Source: JALZKA01 sp963753385 (lineage in GTDB: Bacteria > Actinomycetota > Thermoleophilia > Solirubrobacterales > 70-9). From it: a DNA stretch of 64,000 bases. The position numbers were made by a program, and so were the translations under genes. Under the pieces are notes generated by a model. That model did not search any database. It was not told where the DNA came from and saw nothing but the letters and a program-made list of their open reading frames with translations. Location of the stretch: contig CAVWCC010000008.1 of the NCBI GenBank assembly GCA_963753385.1, positions 558,001 through 622,000 of the forward strand, read 5' to 3'. Below are positions 57,651 through 64,000 of the stretch, one piece after another; position 1 is the stretch's first letter, and each line of letters begins with the position of its first letter.

Positions 57651-59289
57651 CGCCGCGAGCCGCGCGGTAGCGCTGGATGAGGGCGTTGGTCGAGCTGTCG
57701 TGCTGGAGCTCGGGCTCTTCAGCGCTCTCGAGCTCGGACGCGACACGCTTCGCGAGCACCTTCCCGAGCTCCACGCCCCACTGGTCGAACGAGTTGATCC
57801 CCCAGATCGCGCCCTGGGTGAAGACGCTGTGCTCGTACAGGGCGACGAGGCTGCCGAGCGCCTCCGGCGTCAGCCGCTCGGCGAGGATCGTGTTCGACGG
57901 GCGGTTGCCGGGGAACGCGCGGTGCGGGACCAGCGGCTCGGCGACGCCCTCGGCGCGGACCTCGTCCGCGGTCTTGCCGAACGCGAGCGCCTCGGTCTGC
58001 GCGATCAGGTTCGCCGCCAGCAGGGAGTGGTGGTCGCCGAGCGGGTTCAGCGGACGCTCGAAGCCGATGAAGTCGCAGGGGAACGGCGGCGTGCCCTGGT
58101 GGAGGAGCTGGAAGAAGGAGTGCTGGCCGTTCGTCCCGGGCTCGCCCCAGAAGACCGCGCCGGTCTGGCCGTCGACCTCGGCGCCCGCCAGCGTCACGCG
58201 CTTGCCGTTCGACTCCATCGTCAGCTGCTGGAGGTAGGCGGGGAAGCGGTGGAGGTACCGGTCGTAGGGCAGGACCGCGACGGTCTGCGCGCCGAAGAAC
58301 CCCCCGTACCAGACGCAGAGCAGGCCGAGCAGCTCCGGCAGGTTGCGTTCCGCCGGCGCCTCGCGGAAGTGCTCGTCGACCGCGTGGAACCCGGCCAGCA
58401 TCGCGCGAAACGCGTCGGGCCCGATCGCGATCATCGTCGAGAGGCCGATCGCCGAGCCCATCGAGTAGCGGCCGCCGACCCAGTCCCAGAAGCCGAACAT
58501 GTTCGCCGGGTCGATGCCGAACTCGGCGACGCCCTCGGCGTTGGTCGAGACCGCGACGAAGTGACGCGCGATTGCATCCTCGGCGCCACCCAGGCCGGCA
58601 AGTGCCCAGTCGCGGGCCGTCCGGGCGTTGGTCATCGTCTCGAGCGTCGTGAACGTCTTCGAGGAGACGATGAAGAGCGTCTCCTGGGGGTCGAGGTCCC
58701 GCGTCGCCTCGGCGAAGTCGGTGCCGTCGACGTTGGAGACGAAGCGGAAGCGGAGGTCGCGTCGCGAGTAGTGGCGAAGGGCCTCGTAGGCCATCACCGG
58801 CCCCAGGTCGGAGCCGCCGATGCCGATGTTGACGACGTTGCGGATCGGCCTGCCGGTGTGCCCGAGCCACTCGCCGCCGCGGACCCGCCCGGCGAAGGCG
58901 CTCATCCGGTCGAGCACCTCGTGGACCTGGGCGACCACGTCGACACCGTCGACGATCAGCGACCGCTCGCGCGGCATGCGCAGGGCGACGTGGAGCACCG
59001 CGCGGTCTTCGGTGACGTTGATGTGCTCGCCACTGAACATCGCCTCGCGGCGCTCGGCGACGCCGGACTCCCGGGCGAGCTGCGCCAGTAGCCCGATCGT
59101 CTCGTCCGTGATCCGGTTCTTCGAGTAGTCGAGCCGGAGGCCGGCGGCCTCCGCGACAAGGCGCTCGCCGCGGGACGGGTCGCTTGCGAAGTGCTCGCGC
59201 AGGTGGACGCCGCCGATCTCGCGGTGATGGCGCTCCAGGGCGGCCCATGCCGGGCGCTCCCGAAGCGGCTCGACCTGGGCCCCGGCCAC
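57643..59289 (-). CDS. pgi: Glucose-6-phosphate isomerase
   Basis: This 548-residue enzyme interconverts glucose 6-phosphate and fructose 6-phosphate. Hallmarks are GIGGSDLGPVMAYEAL, FVSNVDGTDF, SKTFTTLETMTNA, the catalytic-loop ESNGK, GEPGTNGQHSFFQLLHQG and INSFDQWGVELGK. The GTG at 59289 is six bases after the transaldolase stop and gives the usual length; the longer open frame continues into transaldolase and is not real. The enzyme is in an operon after tkt and tal and links the phosphorylase product to glycolysis and the pentose phosphate cycle. Confidence 0.96.
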   Translation of the reverse strand: MAGAQVEPLRERPAWAALERHHREIGGVHLREHFASDPSRGERLVAEAAGLRLDYSKNRITDETIGLLAQLARESGVAERREAMFSGEHINVTEDRAVLHVALRMPRERSLIVDGVDVVAQVHEVLDRMSAFAGRVRGGEWLGHTGRPIRNVVNIGIGGSDLGPVMAYEALRHYSRRDLRFRFVSNVDGTDFAEATRDLDPQETLFIVSSKTFTTLETMTNARTARDWALAGLGGAEDAIARHFVAVSTNAEGVAEFGIDPANMFGFWDWVGGRYSMGSAIGLSTMIAIGPDAFRAMLAGFHAVDEHFREAPAERNLPELLGLLCVWYGGFFGAQTVAVLPYDRYLHRFPAYLQQLTMESNGKRVTLAGAEVDGQTGAVFWGEPGTNGQHSFFQLLHQGTPPFPCDFIGFERPLNPLGDHHSLLAANLIAQTEALAFGKTADEVRAEGVAEPLVPHRAFPGNRPSNTILAERLTPEALGSLVALYEHSVFTQGAIWGINSFDQWGVELGKVLAKRVASELESAEEPELQHDSSTNALIQRYRAARGDG

Positions 59290-59294
59290 GACGC

Positions 59295-60371
59295 CTACGC
59301 CGCGAGCTGCTCGCGCTTTGCCGTGACCGAGTCCAGCATGTCGCGCCACGAAGCGACGAACGCGTCGGCCCCCTCGCGCTGGAGGCGCGCGGCCAGGTCC
59401 GCGACGTCGACGCCCGCGGCCTCGAACCGTGCGAGGACCTCGTCGGCGTCGCCACCATCCGCCGCAAGCGGCTCGCCCACCTCCCCGTGGTCGGCGAAGG
59501 CCAGGAGCGTGGCCTCGGGCATGGTGTCGATCGTGAACGGAGCGGACAGCGCCTCGACATAGAGCACGTCGGAGGCGTCCGGGTCCTTGGTCCCCGTGCT
59601 GGCCCAGAGCATCCGCTGCGGACGGGCGCCCTCGTTCTGAAGGCGCTGCCAGCGCTCGGAGTCGAGCAGCTCTCGATAGGCGCGATAGGTGCGCTTGGCG
59701 ACTGCGATCCCCAGCCGGTTGCGAAGCTCGGCGGGGACCTCGTCCGCGACGGCGACGTCCCAGCGGCTCACGAACAGCGAAGCGACCGAGGGGACCGAGG
59801 GGTCGAGGCCGGCGTCGATGCGCCGCTCGATTCCCCGCATGAACGCATCGGCGGCGCCGAGGTACTGGTCGGTCGAGAACAGGAGCGTGACGTTGATCGG
59901 CACCCCGGCGAAGATCGACTCCTCGATCGCCGTTCGCCCGGCCTCGGTCCCGGGGATCTTGATGTAGACGTTGCAATCGGCCCGTGAATGCAGTTTCCGG
60001 GCCTGAGCGATCGTCGCCTCGGCATCGTCGGCCAGGAGCGGGGAGACCTCGAGCGAGACCCAGCCGTCGACGTCGTCGGTTCGCCGGTTGATCGGCTCGA
60101 ACAGCTTCGCGGCACGGATCAGGTCGGCGAGCGCGAGCTCGAAGAAGAGCGCCTCGCCGTCCAGCCCACGTTCCTGGAGCTGGGCGATCTGCTCGTCGTA
60201 GGCGTCGCCGGCGCCGATCGCCTTGTCGAAGATCGTCGGGTTCGAAGTCAGGCCGGTGACCGAGAGCTCGTCGATGTAGCCGGCCAGCGTCCCGTCGTTG
60301 AGCATCGTCCGGGTGATGTTGTCGATCCAGATGCTCTGGCCGAGCTCGTGGAGCTGTGCGGTCGGATTCAT
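59295..60371 (-). CDS. tal: Transaldolase (TalAB/actinobacterial type)
   Basis: This 358-residue enzyme moves dihydroxyacetone from sedoheptulose 7-phosphate to glyceraldehyde 3-phosphate. The signature TSNPTIFDKAI, the Schiff-base lysine in CNVYIKIPGTEAG, and INVTLLFSTDQY are intact, together with WASTGTKDPDASDVLYVEAL. It overlaps tkt by four bases (ATGA) and pgi starts six bases after it, so tkt, tal and pgi are tightly coupled. Confidence 0.97.
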   Translation of the reverse strand: MNPTAQLHELGQSIWIDNITRTMLNDGTLAGYIDELSVTGLTSNPTIFDKAIGAGDAYDEQIAQLQERGLDGEALFFELALADLIRAAKLFEPINRRTDDVDGWVSLEVSPLLADDAEATIAQARKLHSRADCNVYIKIPGTEAGRTAIEESIFAGVPINVTLLFSTDQYLGAADAFMRGIERRIDAGLDPSVPSVASLFVSRWDVAVADEVPAELRNRLGIAVAKRTYRAYRELLDSERWQRLQNEGARPQRMLWASTGTKDPDASDVLYVEALSAPFTIDTMPEATLLAFADHGEVGEPLAADGGDADEVLARFEAAGVDVADLAARLQREGADAFVASWRDMLDSVTAKREQLAA

Positions 60372-62434
60372 CCGCCCAGCACTTCCCGAGCCGTCTGGAC
60401 CACGCGTTCGGGCGTGAACCCGAACCTCCCCAATACGTCCTTCAGGGGAGCCGAGGAGCCGAAGGTGTGCATGCCGATCATCTTCCCGTCCAGCCCGAGG
60501 TAGCGGTCCCAGCCGAGCTCGGACGCCTCCTCGATGCCGACGCGAGCGGTGACCGCCGCGGGGAGGACGCTCTCCCTGTAGTCGTCGGGCTGGCGGTCGA
60601 ACAGGTGGAACGACGGCAGGCTCACCACCCGGGCCCGCACCCCGTCCGCCGCGAGCTCCTCGTACGCCTGCGTAGCCAGCACGACCTCGCTGCCGGTCGC
60701 GATCAGGATCACCTCGGGATCGCCGTCGGGGGGATCCGCGAGCACATAGCCGCCGCGCCGCAGCCCCTCCGCCGGCGCGAAACGGCCGCGATCGAGGATC
60801 GGGACGTCCTGGCGCGTCAGCACCAGGGCGACCGGCCCGTGGTGGCGGTCCATCGCGACCCGCCAGGCCTCGGCGACCTCGTTCGCGTCGCACGGCCGGA
60901 TCACGTTCAGCCCGGGGATCGCGCGCAGCGACGCGAGGTGCTCGACCGGCTGGTGGGTTGGGCCGTCCTCGCCGAGGCCGATCGAGTCGTGGGTGAAGAT
61001 GTGGATCACCGGCAGCTCCATCAGCGCCGACAGGCGGATCGCGGGCCGCGCGTAGTCCGAGAACACGAGGTAGGTCGACCAGGTGGGGCGCAGCTTCGAG
61101 AGCGAGAGGCCGTTGGAGATCGCCGCGGCCTCGTGCTCGCGAATCCCGTAGTGGAGGTTGCGGCCGGCGCGCGCGTCGGGCCCGATGTCGTCCGCGCCCT
61201 CGAACCTGAGCCGCACGGAGGTGGAGTCCGTGAGGTCGGCGGAGCCGCTGATCATCCACGGCACCAGCGAGGCGATCGCGTTCTGCACCTGGTTGGAGGC
61301 CTTGCGCGTTGCGATGCCCTTCGAGTCGGCTTCGAACGACGGGATGTCCCGGTCCCAGCCCTCGGGCAGCTCGCGGCGCTGGATGGCCCCGATCTGGTCC
61401 TCGAGCGTCGCGTGCTCGCGCTGGTAGCCGACGAGCATGCGCTGCCACGCCTCGCGCAGCTCCCGGCCCCGCGCGCCGATCCCCTCGGCGAAGTGCTCGG
61501 GGACCTCGTCCGGGACCAGGAACTCCTCGTCCTCGGGCCAGCCGTAGAAGCGCTTCGTCTGGCGGACCTCCTCCTCGCCGAGCGGCTCGCCGTGCACCGC
61601 GGCCGTGTCCTGCTTCGGGGAGCCGTAGCCGATGTGGCTGTCGAGCACGATCAGCGTCGGGCGGTCGTCGTTCTGGCGGAAGGCGGTGAACGCGCGATCG
61701 AGCAGATCGAGGTCGTTCGCGTCCCCGACCCGCAGGACGTGCCAGCCGTAGCCCATGAATCGCGCGGCGACGTCGTCGGAGTAGGCGATCTCGGTCGGGC
61801 CGTCGATCGAGATGTGGTTGTTGTCGTAGAGCCAGCAGAGGTTGTCGAGCCGCTGGTTACCGGCCAGGGAGGCAGCCTCGTGCGAGACGCCCTCCATCAG
61901 GTCGCCGTCGCTGCAGAACACGTAGACGTCGTAGTCGAAGAGCGCGAAGCCGGGGCGGTTGAAGTGGGCGGCCTGCCACTTGCCGGCGATCGCCATCCCG
62001 ACCGACGTCGCCACCCCCTGCCCGAGCGGGCCGGTCGTGGACTCGACCCCCGAGGTCCAGCGGTACTCGGGGTGGCCCGCCGCCCTGGAGTCGAGCTGCC
62101 GGAAGGCCTTGATGTCGTCGAGGGTCACCGACTGGCGCCCGAGCACCTCGTAGTCGGGATCCACCGCCCGGACGCCGGCCAGATGGAGCAGCGCGTAGAG
62201 GAGCATCGACGCGTGGCCCGCGGAGAGCAGGAAGCGGTCGCGGTTCGGCCAGATCGGGTCCTCCGGGTCGAACCGCAGGAAGTGCTGCCAGAGGGTGTAG
62301 GCAGCGGGGGCAAGCGCCATCGGGGTGCCCGGGTGCCCGGAGTTCGCCTTCTGGATCGCGTCGATCGCGAGGGTGCGGATGGTGTTGACGCTGAGCGTCT
62401 CGATCGCGGTCCTGTTGGCGACCGTCTGTTCCAT
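60368..62434 (-). CDS. tkt: Transketolase
   Basis: This 688-residue thiamine-diphosphate enzyme transfers two-carbon units in the pentose phosphate pathway. TPP-binding elements (GHPGTPMALAP, CSDGDLMEGVSHEA, LCWLYDNNHISIDG), the pyrimidine-domain GIREHEAAAISNG with the catalytic Glu, HDSIGLGEDGPTHQPVEHL, and the C-terminal LPSFHLFDRQ are present. It heads the minus-strand operon, divergent from rpiA over 48 bases. A TAGGAT hexamer ends nine bases upstream of the start. Confidence 0.97.
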   Translation of the reverse strand: MEQTVANRTAIETLSVNTIRTLAIDAIQKANSGHPGTPMALAPAAYTLWQHFLRFDPEDPIWPNRDRFLLSAGHASMLLYALLHLAGVRAVDPDYEVLGRQSVTLDDIKAFRQLDSRAAGHPEYRWTSGVESTTGPLGQGVATSVGMAIAGKWQAAHFNRPGFALFDYDVYVFCSDGDLMEGVSHEAASLAGNQRLDNLCWLYDNNHISIDGPTEIAYSDDVAARFMGYGWHVLRVGDANDLDLLDRAFTAFRQNDDRPTLIVLDSHIGYGSPKQDTAAVHGEPLGEEEVRQTKRFYGWPEDEEFLVPDEVPEHFAEGIGARGRELREAWQRMLVGYQREHATLEDQIGAIQRRELPEGWDRDIPSFEADSKGIATRKASNQVQNAIASLVPWMISGSADLTDSTSVRLRFEGADDIGPDARAGRNLHYGIREHEAAAISNGLSLSKLRPTWSTYLVFSDYARPAIRLSALMELPVIHIFTHDSIGLGEDGPTHQPVEHLASLRAIPGLNVIRPCDANEVAEAWRVAMDRHHGPVALVLTRQDVPILDRGRFAPAEGLRRGGYVLADPPDGDPEVILIATGSEVVLATQAYEELAADGVRARVVSLPSFHLFDRQPDDYRESVLPAAVTARVGIEEASELGWDRYLGLDGKMIGMHTFGSSAPLKDVLGRFGFTPERVVQTAREVLGG

Positions 62435-62443
62435 CCGCTACCG

Positions 62444-62449
62444 ATCCTA
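62444..62449 (-). promoter_or_regulatory. Candidate -10 element (TAGGAT) for the tkt operon
   Basis: Minus-strand TANNNT hexamer ending nine bases before the ATG at 62434. It stands 21 bases from the plus-strand TAGTCT of rpiA, so both directions share one small control region. Confidence 0.45.
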
Positions 62450-62470
62450 GATGCCCGTCGGCATCGGGCT

Positions 62471-62476
62471 TAGTCT
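62471..62476 (+). promoter_or_regulatory. Candidate -10 element (TAGTCT) for rpiA
   Basis: TANNNT hexamer ending six bases before the GTG at 62483; the same hexamer precedes the MMPL gene at 43061. Confidence 0.45.
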
Positions 62477-62482
62477 CAGCAT

Positions 62483-63142
62483 GTGAACACGCTCTCGGAG
62501 ATCGAGCAGGAAAAGCGGCTCGCCGCCGAGCGAGCGGCCGAGCTGGTCGCCGATGGGATGGCCGTTGGGCTCGGCACCGGCAGCACCGTCGCGCACCTGC
62601 TGCCGGCGCTCGCGGCCCGCGACCTGCGGATCCGCTGCGTGTCCACCTCCCCCGAGACCGAGGCCGCGGCTCGCGAGCTCGGCCTCGACATCGAGTCGTT
62701 CGACCGTCTCGACCGCCTCGACATCGCGATCGACGGCGCCGACCAGATCGCCCCGGACGGCTGGTTGGTAAAGGGCGGCGGCGGCGCTCACACCCGCGAG
62801 AAGATCGTCGCCGCTGCGGCCGACCGGTTCGTCGTGATCGCCGACTCGACCAAGCCGGTCGAGCGGATCCGGCCGCCGATCCCGCTCGAGCTGTCGCCAT
62901 TCGGCGTCGCCTCGACCCTGCGCGCGCTCGGGGCGTCGACGCTTCGAGACGCCGCGCGGAGCCCGGACGGAGGCCTGATCGCCGACTACCACGGCGAGGT
63001 CTCGGCGCCGGAAGCATTGGCGGGCTGGCTCTCCGGCCTGCCCGGGGTCGTCGAGCACGGCCTCTTCGGGCCGCCGCTCGTCGACCGGGTGCTCGTGGCG
63101 CGGGGCGATGCGGTGGAGATCGTGTTCGCCGCGGACGACTGA
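62483..63142 (+). CDS. rpiA: Ribose-5-phosphate isomerase A
   Basis: This 219-residue enzyme interconverts ribose 5-phosphate and ribulose 5-phosphate. The family motifs GLGTGSTVAHLL, AIDGADQIAPDG and LVKGGGGAHTREKIVA, with the catalytic Glu region nearby, and VVIADSTKPVERI are intact. A GTG start is used. It is divergent from the tkt operon and followed by zwf 37 bases later, which has its own TACCGT hexamer. Confidence 0.95.
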   Translation: MNTLSEIEQEKRLAAERAAELVADGMAVGLGTGSTVAHLLPALAARDLRIRCVSTSPETEAAARELGLDIESFDRLDRLDIAIDGADQIAPDGWLVKGGGGAHTREKIVAAAADRFVVIADSTKPVERIRPPIPLELSPFGVASTLRALGASTLRDAARSPDGGLIADYHGEVSAPEALAGWLSGLPGVVEHGLFGPPLVDRVLVARGDAVEIVFAADD

Positions 63143-63166
63143 GCTCGTCCTCGCGCACCGCTGCGC

Positions 63167-63172
63167 TACCGT
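63167..63172 (+). promoter_or_regulatory. Candidate -10 element (TACCGT) for zwf
   Basis: TANNNT hexamer ending seven bases before the ATG at 63180. Confidence 0.4.
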
Positions 63173-63179
63173 GGCCGCG

Positions 63180-64000
63180 ATGGTTCAAACCATGGGTCCC
63201 CGCGATGTGGCGACGGCGCAGCTGGCCCCGCTCGACCCCTGCGTCATCGTGGTCTACGGGGCCACGGGGGATCTGGCGAAGCGCAAGCTCCTCCCGGGCG
63301 GGTTTCACCTGGCCCATGCCGGGTTGATGCCCGAGTACCGGATCGTCGGCGTGGGGCGCCAGGAGCTCTCCGACGACGAGTTCCGGGAGCATGCGCGGAA
63401 CGCCTGCCTCGAGTTCGAGCGCCACGGCCATTCGATCAACCCGGAGGAGCTGGACAGGTTCGTCGCGAACATCCGCTACGTGGCCGCGGCCAACTGCCCA
63501 ACGGCCCTGGCGGCCAGCGTGGCCGAGGCCGAGGCGGAGCTCCCGGGCACGCCCCGCCGGCTGTTCCATCTGAGCGTCCCGCCCGACGTGGCGGCGACGG
63601 TGGTCCGCGAGATCAAGGACGCGGGCCTCGTGGAGCGCTCGCGGGTGATCATGGAGAAGCCGTTCGGAGTTGACCTGGCCAGCGCGCGGGCGCTGAACGC
63701 GGCCGTGCACGAGGTCTTCGACGAGGAGCAGGTCTTCAGGATCGACCACTTCCTCGGCAAGGAGGCCGCGCAGAACATCCTCGCGCTGCGGTTCGCGAAC
63801 GGGCTCTTCGAGCCGATCTGGAACCGATACCACATCGATCACGTCCAGATCGACGTCCCGGAGACGCTCGGGCTGGAGGGACGGTTCGAGTTCTACGAGG
63901 AGACAGGCGCCTTCAGGGACATGGTCGTCACGCACCTGTTTCAGGTTCTCGGGTTCGTTGCGATGGAACCGCCAACCGCGCTGGCGCCGGGCTCGATCAG
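63180..64000 (+). CDS. zwf: Glucose-6-phosphate 1-dehydrogenase, N-terminal part (3' truncated by window edge)
   Basis: About 273 codons are visible, in one open frame from the ATG to the window end. The NADP-binding GATGDLAKRKLLPGGF, EKPFGVDL, and the substrate-binding RIDHFLGKEAAQNILALRFAN with the catalytic His region are intact. G6PD opens the oxidative pentose phosphate branch. The GGF after LLP is less usual than ALY/ALF at this site. A second in-frame ATG (codon 5) is an alternative start. Confidence 0.95.
   Translation, partial: MVQTMGPRDVATAQLAPLDPCVIVVYGATGDLAKRKLLPGGFHLAHAGLMPEYRIVGVGRQELSDDEFREHARNACLEFERHGHSINPEELDRFVANIRYVAAANCPTALAASVAEAEAELPGTPRRLFHLSVPPDVAATVVREIKDAGLVERSRVIMEKPFGVDLASARALNAAVHEVFDEEQVFRIDHFLGKEAAQNILALRFANGLFEPIWNRYHIDHVQIDVPETLGLEGRFEFYEETGAFRDMVVTHLFQVLGFVAMEPPTALAPGSI

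Noticed and set aside
1..64000. CRISPR array, insertion sequence, integrase, phage or toxin-antitoxin genes
   Set aside because: No spaced direct repeats, transposase or integrase motifs, or paired small toxin-antitoxin frames were seen; the window looks like ordinary chromosome.

Overview
The window is a 64 kb stretch of very GC-rich bacterial chromosome with densely packed genes, many GTG and TTG starts, and 1-4 bp stop/start overlaps. The gene content is: Rex, an F420-type LLM oxidoreductase, a heterodimeric multidrug ABC exporter, several MMPL transporters, the K+-independent membrane pyrophosphatase form, an ECF41 sigma factor, and tandem RCK/TrkA proteins next to an APC-Usp permease. 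This fits a deep-branching high-GC actinobacterium. Thermoleophilia (Gaiellales/Solirubrobacterales type) is my inference, not something the sequence proves. I see no rRNA, CRISPR array, insertion sequence, integrase or prophage gene. One tRNA (Gln, CUG) is present.

Layout. 1-6.9 kb: end of an MMPL exporter, a coiled-coil protein, uvrA with an SOS box, an acyltransferase, a lipoprotein and a DUF1028 protein. 6.9-10.8 kb (minus strand): yjbQ, a DUF378 protein, and a pantothenate operon (DUF2520 protein-panC-panD-panB). 10.9-17.8 kb: FmdB-type zinc ribbon, family 4 uracil-DNA glycosylase, the t6A/ribosomal acetylation set tsaE-tsaB-rimI-tsaD interrupted by two small acidic lipoproteins, then glutaredoxin, rex and a YbdK-type ligase. 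17.8-21.4 kb: proton-pumping pyrophosphatase, FMN hydroxyacid oxidase, glyoxalase. 21.4-28.4 kb: two APC-Usp permeases around a 64-residue membrane protein, a VOC protein, two RCK proteins and a coupled FAD reductase; this resembles a potassium-transport module. 28.4-36 kb: tRNA-Gln followed by three hairpins, a secreted protein, two ABC exporter systems and an EamA transporter. 36-43 kb: LLM oxidoreductase, kelch protein, a heavily frameshifted zinc-finger/molybdo-oxidoreductase/flavin reductase set, cspA, a flippase-like protein, and a frameshifted epimerase next to its probable ECF41 sigma factor. 43-52.5 kb: two MMPL exporters, MFS transporter and small stress proteins. 52.5-64 kb: a frameshifted TetR regulator, HAD phosphatase, then a minus-strand carbohydrate operon (tkt-tal-pgi-HAD-beta-phosphoglucomutase-GH65 phosphorylase) facing rpiA-zwf, which together make most of a pentose phosphate pathway fed by disaccharide phosphorolysis.

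Three window-wide patterns stand out. First, more than twenty genes have a TANNNT hexamer ending 6-10 bases before the start codon, which points to widespread leaderless transcription. Second, single-base frameshifts are clustered: at least six in 38.3-39.6 kb and at least a dozen in 52.7-57.4 kb, all of the +1 type, while panB, the epimerase and the GAP-family gene carry -1 shifts. These may be sequencing errors or real decay; reads would decide. Third, a perfect GAAC-N4-GTTC SOS box sits in the uvrA promoter.
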